64,000 nucleotides of DNA. It comes from Empedobacter sedimenti (lineage in GTDB: Bacteria > Bacteroidota > Bacteroidia > Flavobacteriales > Weeksellaceae). The notes under the pieces are model-generated. The model saw only the letters and a program-made list of their open reading frames with translations. It was not told the origin of the DNA and did no database searches. Numbering within the stretch: position 1 is the first letter of the stretch; every line of letters begins with the position of its first letter. Below are positions 27,229 through 35,886 of the stretch, in pieces. The stretch spans positions 62,001 to 126,000 of the forward strand of contig NZ_JASCQG010000007.1 of NCBI RefSeq assembly GCF_030005555.1. Direction: 5' to 3'. The position numbers and the translations under genes are program-made.

Positions 27229-29469
27229 ATGAGTTTTTTTGAAGAAAATATTCTTTCGCAAAATTTTTTTAAAGACGTGTTAGAGCAAAATCCAATTGGT
27301 TTTGCTTTTATTACGAAAACTAATTTTGAAATTGAATATGTAAATAATGCTTTTCAGTCACTTTTTTCTGCTTCAGAAGTGTTTGTTCATAAGTCTTTTG
27401 AACAAATTCTGAACGAAAATAATGTAAAAAAAGAGATTTGGATTGAAAAGCTAACTGAGATTTTTTCATCAGAATATATTTCTTCAGATGCAATTAATTT
27501 TCCAATAAAACCATTTGAATCTAATCAATATTTTGACGTTTTTATTTCTCGCGTTTTAGATAACAAGAATGAATTTTTGGGCGTTAACTTATCTTTGATA
27601 TCAGTCTCTGAAGAAACATTTTATAAAAGAAAAATAGCTGAAGTTTCAAATAAATTTGATTATATCGTATCAAACTCACTTACATCTACCATTATTTTTA
27701 GTGGACTAGACCCTATTGTTGAAATAGCAAACAAGAGGATGTTAAATTTTCTTGGTAAGAATAACGAAATTGTAGGGAATAGAGTATTTGATATTTGGCC
27801 AGAGCTATTAGAGCAGTCATTTGATGAGCTTTATCGTGCCGTTTATTTAGAAGGAAATGAACTCCTTATAAATGAAGTTAGAATGAGCTTTGTCATCAAT
27901 GGTGAGCGAATTACAAAGTATCTCAACTTATTTTTGAAACCCAAAAAAGATCAGAATAAAAAAGTTTTTGCAATCATTATGTCTTGTGTGGATGTAACCG
28001 ATTTAGTAGAATCTCGTTCAAAATTATACGAGAGTGAAGAAATGTTGAAACTTTTTATCGAAAATGTACCTGTTTCAATTAATATTCTGGAAGGCGAAGA
28101 ATTGGTTTATAAATTATCAAATAGTATTTCTAAAGAAGTTTGGGGGTTTGATATAGCAATTGGCAATAAAGTGAAAGATACAGTTCCTTATATACAAGAA
28201 AGACCTATTTATAAAGATTTGTTGAGGGTTTACAATGAAGGAGTGCAAATTGAGAAAAAAGGACATCATTTTATTGATAATTTAGGGAATGCGCGATATG
28301 TAAATTTCATTCTGAAACCAATTAAAGATAAAAAAGGAAAAACTAAATACATTTTGACACTTGGTTATGATGTGTCTCAGGAAGTGATCTTTAAGCAGCA
28401 ATTAGAAGAAAGTGAAAATAAATTCAAGGCACTTTCCAACTTTATGCCACAAATAGTATGGACGGCTACAGAAGACGGTGTTGTTGATTTCTTTAACGAT
28501 TATTGGTATAAATATTCTGGTTTACCAAAAAGCTCTAATCCAAATACTAGTTTTTGGGATTTTGTACACCCAGATTCGGTAGATTTAGTTAGAAAAACAT
28601 GGACAGAAACGGTTGAGAATAATGTACCTTATCAAATAGAGTATCAATTAAGAGATCCTAGAAACGGAGATTCTTATAGATGGTTTTTAGCCAGAGCAAT
28701 TCCGCTTTATGATGACTTTGATAGGATAAAAATGTGGGTAGGAACATGTACAGATATCCATGATTTTAAACAATTACAGAAACAAAAAGACGATTTTTTA
28801 GGAATAGCAAGTCACGAGCTTAAAACACCATTAACAAGTCTTAAATTATATGCTCAGTTTATAGAGCGTAATTTAAAGAAAGCAAATGATATTGATAATG
28901 CCGGATTAGCCAAGAAAATGGAGCTGCAGATTAATAAATTAGAAAATTTAATCATCGATTTACTTGATTTAACTAGAATTCAGAATAATAAAATGCAATT
29001 AAACATCACAAAGTTTAATTTGGTTGATTTGATTTCAGAATTGATAGAAGAACAGCAGTTATCAGTTGATCATAAACTTATTGTAACACAGATGAATTGT
29101 TGTGATGTTTTTGCAGATAAAGATCGTATTAGCCAAGTTGTAATTAATTTGATTAGCAATGCAGTTAAATATTCTCCAGATTCTGATAAAGTAGAAATTT
29201 CTGTAAAACGAGTTGATAATAAAGCACAAGTTTGTGTAAGAGATTTCGGGATTGGTATTCCGGAGAATAAACTTTCCAAAATATTTGATCAATACGTAAG
29301 AGTAGAAAATGGGTTTGAGAATGTTATTTCCGGACTTGGTCTTGGATTATATATTTCTTCAGAAATTATCAAGAAAAGTGGAGGCGAAATTTATGCCTTA
29401 TCTAAAAACAATGAAGGTTCAGAATTTTATTTTGAATTACCTCTTCTAGAAGAAATAAAAAGCTTTTAA
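27229..29469 (+). CDS. Multi-PAS sensor histidine kinase
   Basis: About 746 residues from ATG 27229 (MSFFEENILS). A TTG six codons earlier is possible. Several PAS modules run from the N-terminus to about residue 505; the last (about 395-510) contains MPQIVWTATEDG and the DPRNGDSYRWFL/GTCTDI ending. HisKA follows with phospho-His529 (IASHELKTPL), then HATPase_c (NLISNAVKYS, DFGIGIPE, GLGLGLYIS). No membrane helix is seen, so it is a cytosolic sensor. No response regulator is adjacent and the protein has no receiver of its own: an orphan kinase. Confidence 0.88.
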   Translation: MSFFEENILSQNFFKDVLEQNPIGFAFITKTNFEIEYVNNAFQSLFSASEVFVHKSFEQILNENNVKKEIWIEKLTEIFSSEYISSDAINFPIKPFESNQYFDVFISRVLDNKNEFLGVNLSLISVSEETFYKRKIAEVSNKFDYIVSNSLTSTIIFSGLDPIVEIANKRMLNFLGKNNEIVGNRVFDIWPELLEQSFDELYRAVYLEGNELLINEVRMSFVINGERITKYLNLFLKPKKDQNKKVFAIIMSCVDVTDLVESRSKLYESEEMLKLFIENVPVSINILEGEELVYKLSNSISKEVWGFDIAIGNKVKDTVPYIQERPIYKDLLRVYNEGVQIEKKGHHFIDNLGNARYVNFILKPIKDKKGKTKYILTLGYDVSQEVIFKQQLEESENKFKALSNFMPQIVWTATEDGVVDFFNDYWYKYSGLPKSSNPNTSFWDFVHPDSVDLVRKTWTETVENNVPYQIEYQLRDPRNGDSYRWFLARAIPLYDDFDRIKMWVGTCTDIHDFKQLQKQKDDFLGIASHELKTPLTSLKLYAQFIERNLKKANDIDNAGLAKKMELQINKLENLIIDLLDLTRIQNNKMQLNITKFNLVDLISELIEEQQLSVDHKLIVTQMNCCDVFADKDRISQVVINLISNAVKYSPDSDKVEISVKRVDNKAQVCVRDFGIGIPENKLSKIFDQYVRVENGFENVISGLGLGLYISSEIIKKSGGEIYALSKNNEGSEFYFELPLLEEIKSF

Positions 29470-29527
29470 TAATTCGAAAAAGTATTTCATAATATTTTCA
29501 AATAATTGCATAAAAGAGTTATCTTTA

Positions 29528-29557
29528 TTGTATAAAATTGAAGTTTTAATAAATTTG
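29528..29557 (+). promoter_or_regulatory. Promoter of the gene at 29575
   Basis: TTG at 29528-29530 and TAAATTTG at 29550-29557 with 19-bp spacing give a full Bacteroidota -33/-7 pair, placing the start about 11 bases before the ATG. Confidence 0.65.
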
Positions 29558-29574
29558 AGTAAACATTTTGGGAT

Positions 29575-29901
29575 ATGAAAAGAGTATTTTTTGAAAAAGA
29601 TAGCCACAAGGATTATTTATTTGTAATAATAGATAACGAGAGAGATTTAGAGCAAATTTATAATGTTGATAACTTTACTGATGAAACAGGTCGCGAATAC
29701 GTTTACACTTTGATTGGAGAAAGAAAATCATTAACACCAGAAAAACTAAATGGACATGTAGTTCCGTTAGTTAATGGAAAGTTTAAAAACTTTCATACAG
29801 AAGTAGATGTTAATTCAGCAAGTGACTTTATCGAGAGTATTATAGATAACCGTGAGTTAAATAAAGAACAAGAAATTTTTGTCTATGTTCGTAATAAATA
29901 A
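29575..29901 (+). CDS. Conserved-looking small cytosolic protein, unknown function
   Basis: 108 residues, no signal or membrane segment, acidic and charged. It has its own promoter and terminator, which marks it as a real monocistronic gene. The sequence (YLFVIIDNERDLEQIY, ERKSLTPEKLNGHVVPLVNG) suggests a small mixed alpha/beta protein. I do not recognise the family and see no catalytic motif. The preceding PAS kinase is on the same strand, 105 bp away, but there is no sign of co-transcription. Confidence 0.65.
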   Translation: MKRVFFEKDSHKDYLFVIIDNERDLEQIYNVDNFTDETGREYVYTLIGERKSLTPEKLNGHVVPLVNGKFKNFHTEVDVNSASDFIESIIDNRELNKEQEIFVYVRNK

Positions 29902-29912
29902 AAATTGCAAAG

Positions 29913-29943
29913 CCTTTTTCTGAGTAAGAAAAAGGTTTTTTTT
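29913..29943. terminator. Bidirectional terminator
   Basis: Stem CCTTTTTC / GAAAAAGG, 7-base loop TGAGTAA, then eight or more T. It lies between two convergent genes. Confidence 0.8.
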
Positions 29944-31051
29944 ATGTAGGTAATTCAACTTTATTAAAAATGAGTTTTTGTACAACTTCATCCAAATGTT
30001 CTTTATTTTTGGCGACATAATCGTTTGCTACATCCAATAATGTTTTGATATTACTATTTGATACATTTCCTAAATCTAGTGAAGATTCGGGTATTTCAGG
30101 ATTAAATCGATAATAATTATGTTGATACTTTGGTTTTAACAAATTATACATACTCTTCATTTCCATGTCAACCATATCAACACCAGTAGAAATAAAAATA
30201 TCGACCAAAGGATCAACCCATTTAGATTTTGAGATGCCAATTAATTGTTCGTGTTTATATGATTTAGCACGAGATCCATTTCCGATAGAAATAGTAATAA
30301 ACTCCTGTAAAGATGCTACACCGTTGTATTTTAAATCATCTTTTAAATACTTGCTAAAGTTAATTTTTTGAGTTTCAATAAAACCTACAAATGTTGGATT
30401 ATTAGCGAAAACGCCACCGTCAATACAAGAAAAATACTGATCAGCAAAAGATTTAATTTTAGCAGGCTCAAAATAGGTAGGAGCTGCAGAAGAAGCACGA
30501 CAAATATCTTTAACATAAAAATTTCTGAAAGGTGAAATACCATCAATCGAATTGAAAATTTTAGGTTTTTGATGCTCAGTATCATAAGAAACAAACGAAC
30601 AAGGACGAATAAGATCTTTTAATTCCGTTTTTCCAAAAACTAAACTAAGTTGTTGTTCCAAAACAACTGTAGAAATGGTGTCTTTAAAAACGGCTAAAGG
30701 ATTATTGAGAATTGTCCAAAATGTTTTTGAAAAAATATTTTTTCCTTCTCCTAGATAAATATTCAAAGCATCTGTGATAGAGTGTTTTGCTTTTCGAGAA
30801 TGATCTTCAGAGGGCATTAACAGTAGTGATCCAATTAATGCACCAGTACTTGTACCAGAAATAAAATCGACATAATCTCCAATTTTGGCATCAGGACAAT
30901 CTTGCTCTTTTAGTTTATCTTCGATATATTTTAGAATCACACATGAGATGATTCCTCTAATTCCTCCACCATCTAACGAGAGTAAAATAATCTTTTTCTC
31001 TTTAAATTCCATTTTAAACAATCTAAATTGAATTAAAGTTAAAGATTTCAT
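29942..31051 (-). CDS. Patatin-like phospholipase
   Basis: 369 residues from the first Met. Met14 (31012, MEFKEKKIILL) is an equally plausible start because the preceding 13 residues are not part of the fold. The patatin catalytic set is complete: oxyanion hole DGGGIRG, nucleophile Ser in GTSTG, and catalytic Asp in DGGVFANNP. It is a Ser/Asp dyad lipid acyl hydrolase, cytosolic by sequence with no signal peptide. It diverges from the AraC regulator at 31105 with 53 bp between, a layout that hints at control by that regulator, but this is unproven. Confidence 0.9.
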   Translation of the reverse strand: MKSLTLIQFRLFKMEFKEKKIILLSLDGGGIRGIISCVILKYIEDKLKEQDCPDAKIGDYVDFISGTSTGALIGSLLLMPSEDHSRKAKHSITDALNIYLGEGKNIFSKTFWTILNNPLAVFKDTISTVVLEQQLSLVFGKTELKDLIRPCSFVSYDTEHQKPKIFNSIDGISPFRNFYVKDICRASSAAPTYFEPAKIKSFADQYFSCIDGGVFANNPTFVGFIETQKINFSKYLKDDLKYNGVASLQEFITISIGNGSRAKSYKHEQLIGISKSKWVDPLVDIFISTGVDMVDMEMKSMYNLLKPKYQHNYYRFNPEIPESSLDLGNVSNSNIKTLLDVANDYVAKNKEHLDEVVQKLIFNKVELPT

Positions 31052-31104
31052 TTTTAAAACAACATCAATTCTTCGTATTTTTACAAACTAATGCATTGAA
31101 TTGA

Positions 31105-31989
31105 ATGGATAAACAGCAATTTCCAGTTTTTGATATTTGTAATTTAAATACAGAAAAAAATAGTAACGAATTGTTTTCTATCGACTTTTTTAGAGGTTAT
31201 GTCGAAAGTAATCCACATTTGCAGCAAGTGCATAATCATCATTATTATCATTTGGTTTTTTTTACAGAAGGAAGCGGTGAGCATTTGATTGATTTTGAGA
31301 AGTTTGAAGCGAAAGCTGGTACAATGTATTTTATGAAACCAGGACAAGTACATCAATGGCATTTTAAAGAAAAATATGATGGATTTGTAGTTAATTTTTC
31401 TGCTAATTTTTTGGATTGGATTGGAATAAATTCAATATTACTTCAAAAATTTAGATTTCTTCAATCAATCAGAGTTCAAGATCATGTTGTTGAAATAAAG
31501 CCCGAATTGAGAGCTACAATTTCTACTTATTTTGAGAAAATGATGGTTGAAAATCAATTAAATGATACATTTTCAAATTTAAAAATTGGATTTACTTTAC
31601 TTGATTTATTTATAGATATTGATCGAAATTTGGTAGAAAGTGATCTTGTAGCTAAAAATAATCAATCTTCTGTGTTGTTGGATAATTTTCAGAATTTGAT
31701 TGACCAAAACTTCAAAACTAAAAAATTACCAAAAGAATACGCAGAATTGTTGCATGTAACACCAAATCATCTTAACGCAATGTGTAAAGATATTTTAGGG
31801 ATTTCTGCTGGAGAATTAATACGAACTCGTATTGTTTTAGAAGCAAAAAGATTGCTGGTTAATAAGGAAATATCTGTGAGTGAAATTGCTTATGATTTAA
31901 ACTTTCAAGATGCATCTTATTTTGTCAAATTCTTTAAGAAGTACACCAATTTTACTCCCGAACAATTTCGTAAACAATACTATAACTAA
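31105..31989 (+). CDS. AraC-family transcriptional regulator
   Basis: 294 residues. An N-terminal cupin sensor domain covers about 35-110 (HNHHYYHLVFFTEGSGEHL and GTMYFMKPGQVHQWHF). A C-terminal AraC double helix-turn-helix covers about 195-293 (ELLHVTPNHLNAMCKD, ISVSEIAYDLNFQDASYFVK, FKKYTNFTPEQFRK). It is divergent from the patatin gene; the downstream gene is convergent and ends 4 bp away, so it is monocistronic. The effector is unknown. Confidence 0.9.
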   Translation: MDKQQFPVFDICNLNTEKNSNELFSIDFFRGYVESNPHLQQVHNHHYYHLVFFTEGSGEHLIDFEKFEAKAGTMYFMKPGQVHQWHFKEKYDGFVVNFSANFLDWIGINSILLQKFRFLQSIRVQDHVVEIKPELRATISTYFEKMMVENQLNDTFSNLKIGFTLLDLFIDIDRNLVESDLVAKNNQSSVLLDNFQNLIDQNFKTKKLPKEYAELLHVTPNHLNAMCKDILGISAGELIRTRIVLEAKRLLVNKEISVSEIAYDLNFQDASYFVKFFKKYTNFTPEQFRKQYYN

Positions 31990-31993
31990 GAAT

Positions 31994-32428
31994 TTATTTC
32001 AAAGAGTATTCGATTGGTAAACTGTAATTTAGTTTAACTGAATTACCATTTACTTTTGCAGGTGTAATTTTTGAATTATTTTCTGTTTGTTCTTGATTAA
32101 TTCTTAATAAAACTTCTCCTACAATTCGTCCTAAAATTTCGTTTCCAGAAACTTTAATGTCGCTAAAGTTTCCTTCTTCATTGATAACGAAATTCACTTT
32201 TGTAAAAATACGACCCGAAGCTTTTATTATTTTATCTAGTTTAATTGCAGAGAGTTTTTTCTGTACATCATCGTTCAAGTTTTTATCAAAACAGCTTGGT
32301 AAATCATTGATAGAATCTTGACAAGTTGGATAAATAGGAAACTGATCAACTGTTTTTGCGTTGTAAACATCTTGCGACAATGCGAAATTGAAAAAGAATA
32401 ACAAAGGTAGTAGGAGGTAAGATTTCAT
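31994..32428 (-). CDS. Exported protein with TonB C-terminal-like domain
   Basis: 144 residues from the ATG at 32426-32428, chosen because it opens a clean signal peptide (MKSYLLLPLLFFFNFALSQ). The longer frame upstream is not needed. The mature part has a Cys pair and SCFDKN. It then has GRIFTKVNFVINEEGNFSDI and SGNEILGR, which resemble the TonB C-terminal beta-alpha-beta fold. It has no membrane anchor or proline-rich linker, so it is not a classical TonB. The role is unknown, and proteins of this kind are common in Bacteroidota periplasms. Confidence 0.7.
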   Translation of the reverse strand: MKSYLLLPLLFFFNFALSQDVYNAKTVDQFPIYPTCQDSINDLPSCFDKNLNDDVQKKLSAIKLDKIIKASGRIFTKVNFVINEEGNFSDIKVSGNEILGRIVGEVLLRINQEQTENNSKITPAKVNGNSVKLNYSLPIEYSLK

Positions 32429-32531
32429 AGATAATATATTTAGGTGGTTGAGATCAGAATGACTTTTATCATTCTGTAAATAATACCATATTATGCATAA
32501 ATAGTGCCAAGATAAAGTAGGTATTGGGAAG

Positions 32532-32539
32532 TAACTTTG
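32532..32539 (+). promoter_or_regulatory. -7 box of ccoG
   Basis: TAACTTTG matches TAnnTTTG and would start transcription about 11 bases before the ccoG ATG. Confidence 0.5.
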
Positions 32540-32556
32540 CAATCTAATACAAGAGT

Positions 32557-34008
32557 ATGAGTAATTTGAATCAAAATATTCAATTTAATGTAGCAGAGGA
32601 AAACGAAAAATTTCGTACCGAAGTTGCTACAATGGAGAGAAATGGTACAAGAAAATGGGTTTACGCAAAGAAGCCGTCTGGGAAATATACGAATTATCGT
32701 ACAATCGTTTCAACCATTTTATTGGTTTTGTTAGTTGTGCTTCCTTTTATTAAATTACCAAACGGAAATCCACTTTTTAAGTTTGATGTGTTTAATACAA
32801 ACTTTGTACTTTTTGGATATCCATTTTTTACAACAGATTTTTTCTTACTAGCATTTGGTATGATTGTTAGTGTGGTTTTCATTATTCTATTTACGACTGT
32901 TTATGGTAGATTGTTTTGTGGATGGGTTTGTCCTCAGACAATTTTCTTAGAATTTGTTTTTAGAAAAATAGAGTTTTTAATAGAAGGCGATCGTAACAAG
33001 CAAATTCGTTTAGATAAACAAGATTGGAACGAAGAAAAAATACTGAAGCGCGGAAGTAAGTGGATTATTTATTACTTTATTTCATTCTTCGTTGTCAATA
33101 TTTTTATGGCTTATATCGTTGGAGCAGATGCTTTAATCGAAATGATAAAAGATGGTCCTGCAGAACATAGTGGTAAATTTATTGGTGTTTTTATTGTAAG
33201 CTGGTTATTTTATTTTGTATTCGCTTGGTTTCGCGAGCAAGCTTGTACACTAGTTTGTCCTTATGGTCGTTTTCAAGGTGTTTTGATTGATAAAAAAACA
33301 ATTCAAGTCGCTTACGATTACCGCCGAGGAGAAGGAGAAAAAGGTCGTTCAAAATTTAAAAAGAACGAGGATAGAAAAGCAGAAGGTAAAGGAGATTGTA
33401 TAGATTGCGGACAATGTGTTGCAGTTTGTCCAACTGGAATTGATATCAGAAATGGATCGCAATTAGAATGTGTCAATTGTACAGCTTGTATGGATGCCTG
33501 CGACGAGATTATGACGAAAATTGATTTACCTAAGGGGCTTATAAAATATGCTTCTGAAGATAATATAGCCGAAGGAAAACCTTTCCGAATTAATGCAAGA
33601 TTGATCTCTTTTACTGTTATTTTGGTTGCAATGATTGCAGCGATGGGAGTCTTCATGATGAACAGAAGTGAGGTTGAGGTTAAGTTTTTACAAGTTCCTG
33701 GAAAAGATTTTACAGTTGAAGGAAATTATATTACCAATACATTACAATATAATTTAATGAATAAAACAAATCATCCTTATCAATTAACGGTTAAAGTAAA
33801 ATCTTTCGAAAATGGAAAAACGGAGATTTTGAACGAGCCAGGTCAATTTATCAAAATAGATGAAGGTGAATTGAAACAAGGTTTAATCAAAATTAAAATT
33901 CCGAAAAAAGATTTGACATCTTATAAAGTTCCGGTCGATTTAGAAATAAAAGATCAAAACGGAAAATCAATTGATGATTATGTCATCAGTTTTATGGCGC
34001 CCTTTTAA
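32557..34008 (+). CDS. ccoG: Cytochrome c oxidase accessory protein CcoG
   Basis: 483 residues. Membrane helices lie near 50-70, 85-110, 160-185, 200-225 and 345-365. NapH-like segments RLFCGWVCPQT and EQACTLVCPYGRFQG carry redox cysteines. Two 4Fe-4S motifs fall at about residues 280-320 (CIDCGQCVAVCPTG; CVNCTACMDACDE). A periplasmic Ig-like domain (FixG_C) forms the C-terminus. It is the FixG/CcoG/RdxA family, which reduces copper for assembly of cbb3 oxidase. The ccoNOP genes are not in this window. It is followed by a strong terminator. Confidence 0.93.
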   Translation: MSNLNQNIQFNVAEENEKFRTEVATMERNGTRKWVYAKKPSGKYTNYRTIVSTILLVLLVVLPFIKLPNGNPLFKFDVFNTNFVLFGYPFFTTDFFLLAFGMIVSVVFIILFTTVYGRLFCGWVCPQTIFLEFVFRKIEFLIEGDRNKQIRLDKQDWNEEKILKRGSKWIIYYFISFFVVNIFMAYIVGADALIEMIKDGPAEHSGKFIGVFIVSWLFYFVFAWFREQACTLVCPYGRFQGVLIDKKTIQVAYDYRRGEGEKGRSKFKKNEDRKAEGKGDCIDCGQCVAVCPTGIDIRNGSQLECVNCTACMDACDEIMTKIDLPKGLIKYASEDNIAEGKPFRINARLISFTVILVAMIAAMGVFMMNRSEVEVKFLQVPGKDFTVEGNYITNTLQYNLMNKTNHPYQLTVKVKSFENGKTEILNEPGQFIKIDEGELKQGLIKIKIPKKDLTSYKVPVDLEIKDQNGKSIDDYVISFMAPF

Positions 34009-34031
34009 TATTCAATATATCATTTTTACAC

Positions 34032-34067
34032 AAAAAATCCTTACAAGTTACTTTGTAAGGATTTTTT
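34032..34067. terminator. Bidirectional terminator ccoG / HopJ
   Basis: 15-bp stem AAAAAATCCTTACAA / TTGTAAGGATTTTTT with a short loop. It serves the convergent ccoG and HopJ-family genes. Confidence 0.85.
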
Positions 34068-34068
34068 A

Positions 34069-34410
34069 TTACTTCTCTGTTAAAACATTGTTTTCAAAAG
34101 AAACGCCGTTCCAACCATTTTCAATAAATTGTCTTATATTATTATGATCAGTTCCGTTTGGCGTTTCAAGAACTGCATTATAATGTTCTGCAAATAATTT
34201 CAACGTGTCTTCTTGTGATAAATTGTTAAGTTGAGCATAAGCCAATACTTTTGCACTTCCTTGATTTTGATCTGCAGCATTTACCTGATTACCATTTGTA
34301 AAAGCAGAAGCTGTATAGGTGTAATTATTTTCTATAAATTCAATAACATCTGCAAAATTTGCCTCGTTATTCATTAATTTTTCTAAAATCATAGTACTAA
34401 ATTTATTCAA
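34069..34410 (-). CDS. HopJ-family protein
   Basis: 113 residues matching the HopJ family. Visible are FADVIEFIENNYTYTASAFT with NGNQVNAADQNQGSAKVLAY, then LSQEDTLKLFAEHYNAVL, and TDHNNIRQFIENGWNGVSF. Met7 (34392) is an alternative start. The family was named after a Pseudomonas type III effector, but it is widespread in free-living bacteria without type III secretion. Nothing here suggests secretion, so an effector role should not be inferred. Monocistronic, convergent with ccoG. Confidence 0.88.
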   Translation of the reverse strand: MNKFSTMILEKLMNNEANFADVIEFIENNYTYTASAFTNGNQVNAADQNQGSAKVLAYAQLNNLSQEDTLKLFAEHYNAVLETPNGTDHNNIRQFIENGWNGVSFENNVLTEK

Positions 34411-34551
34411 AAGTAATAACTTAATTCGAATACAATAAATGTTTAGAAAAGTTAAATTTTATCAAGAGAAAAATGATTAACTATTCTTTAACAAAATATT
34501 GTTTTACAAATAGTTAGTTTAGATATTATTAATTTTTAAATAAAATAAATT

Positions 34552-34872
34552 ATGTTTGAAAGAAGGCAATTTAACTACGAAACTTCGAGTATAGCGCTCA
34601 GAGAGTTGGCTGAAAAAGGATATCAAGAAGATTTTAATTTGCTTGAAAGCGAATTAATGGATCATCCACATGATTTCAGAATTATTTACATTTATCGTTA
34701 CGATGGAAATTCAAATCCGGACGATGAATCGACTGTTTACGGAATTGAAAAAATTTCGACTGGAGAGAAAGGAGTTTTAGTTGCCGGAAATTTAGGTTTT
34801 GCTCAGAATAATTTAGCAAATGCATTAATTCATCTCGAAATAGAAGGACGTAATACATATCTCAATAATTAA
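34552..34872 (+). CDS. Small conserved protein, paralogue of the gene at 44594
   Basis: 106 residues. The core [20 protein letters not shown] followed by [13 protein letters not shown] is shared almost word for word with the protein encoded at 44594-44902. The start ('[19 protein letters not shown]') also lines up. This looks like a short Bacteroidota family sometimes labelled phosphoribosylpyrophosphate synthetase. It is far too small and lacks the PRPP-binding loop, so that name is not supported. Function unknown. A perfect terminator follows. Confidence 0.75.
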   Translation: MFERRQFNYETSSIALRELAEKGYQEDFNLLESELMDHPHDFRIIYIYRYDGNSNPDDESTVYGIEKISTGEKGVLVAGNLGFAQNNLANALIHLEIEGRNTYLNN

Positions 34873-34920
34873 ATGCAAAATCAAAATGAATCGTCTACTA
34901 ATTATTACCATAAAAAAATA

Positions 34921-34960
34921 AAAGCGTTACCAAACCAACATTTGATAACGCTTTTTTTAT
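34921..34960. terminator. Bidirectional terminator
   Basis: Stem AAAGCGTTACCAAA / TTTGATAACGCTTT (one mismatch), loop CCAACA, followed by T7. It lies between convergent genes. Confidence 0.85.
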
Positions 34961-34975
34961 GCTTTGTAAATTATG

Positions 34976-35467
34976 TTATTTCGCTTTTCTACACAAAACT
35001 TTGAATGGAATAGAAAATGCACTATTGTATTTAGATTTTAAACGGCGAATATCACGTGAAGCAGATCCTTTTGTAAAATAATCTCCAACTAAAACACGAT
35101 AATCTGGCTGATAGTACGCAACCTGAGAAGACATATCAGGATAAGAACGATCAAACTCATTTCTTACCTTGTCAGCATCTTTTCTATCTTTTGAGTAATA
35201 AATCTGAATTTTAAATCCATTCACCTGTGGCATTCCCGCACAAGGATCATTTGATTTTACAACAACAGGTTTTTTCTCTGTGTTTTTCTTAATAGGAGCA
35301 GTATAAGTACATACAGCGTCTTCTTTGGATTTTAAAACAGTATTTATACGATTATCAATTTCCATATTCAATGTACCATTATTAATAATTTGTACAGTAT
35401 CAATCTTTTCTTGTGCAAAAGCAGAAGCAGAAAAGACGAATAAGAATAAAACGATAAATTTTTTCAT
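34976..35467 (-). CDS. Exported SPOR-domain-like protein
   Basis: 163 residues from ATG 35465-35467, chosen because MKKFIVLFLFVFSASAFAQ is a clean signal peptide; the longer frame adds seven residues in front. The C-terminal 75 residues (GFKIQIYYSKDRKDADKVRN, YRVLVGDYFTKGSASRDIRR) have the SPOR pattern, which binds denuded peptidoglycan glycans at division sites. A Lys-rich linker joins it to the signal. Periplasmic, function otherwise unknown. It diverges from the act operon with a 400-bp gap. Confidence 0.8.
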   Translation of the reverse strand: MKKFIVLFLFVFSASAFAQEKIDTVQIINNGTLNMEIDNRINTVLKSKEDAVCTYTAPIKKNTEKKPVVVKSNDPCAGMPQVNGFKIQIYYSKDRKDADKVRNEFDRSYPDMSSQVAYYQPDYRVLVGDYFTKGSASRDIRRLKSKYNSAFSIPFKVLCRKAK

Positions 35468-35886
35468 AGGATGAATTAATTTGTGCAAATATACTTCTTA
35501 ACAATTAAGTTATTTAATTTTACGATTACTTTATTTTCTTACTACTAATATTGTTCCAATTTTTATCAAAGAACAAATTTGATTAAGCATTTATTACTCA
35601 ATTTAAAAATAGATAAAACAAGAGTGATTTTATTAATTATGTTAAATGATTGTACAGAATTCTACTAACTTTAAGACAAATCATTGTAACAATTGAGAAT
35701 AAGGAAAGTTTATAGAGCTATAATTTTTAACAATTAATTTAGAATTGTTTTAAATTAAGCTCAATGACAAAGTTCAGTATGTAAACTTTATGATTTTATT
35801 AAGTATTGAAGCTATTTTTGCTGTTAGTTAAGTGTTCAAATAAAAACTAGTTAAAAGAAACAACGAACTGAGATTATTTTAAGTAA
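35468..35886. other. Intergenic region upstream of the act operon, 419 bp
   Basis: Long AT-rich gap between the SPOR gene and actA. It contains the TATTTTTG promoter element at 35813-35820 and a roughly 60-base leader before actA. No open frame or RNA gene was recognised. The rest may hold control sites for the respiratory operon, but I could identify none. Confidence 0.4.
35813..35820 (+). promoter_or_regulatory. -7 box of the act operon
   Basis: TATTTTTG matches TAnnTTTG exactly, about 67 bp before the actA ATG. The -33 region holds only a degenerate TTTATG. Confidence 0.5.

Noticed and set aside
34552-34872. Naming this protein a phosphoribosylpyrophosphate synthetase
   Set aside because: It is about a third of the required length and has no PRPP loop or ATP-binding flexible loop.
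35468-35886. Possible small RNA or short gene in the long gap before actA
   Set aside because: No start/stop frame with coding character, no stable hairpin and no tRNA-like T-loop were seen.
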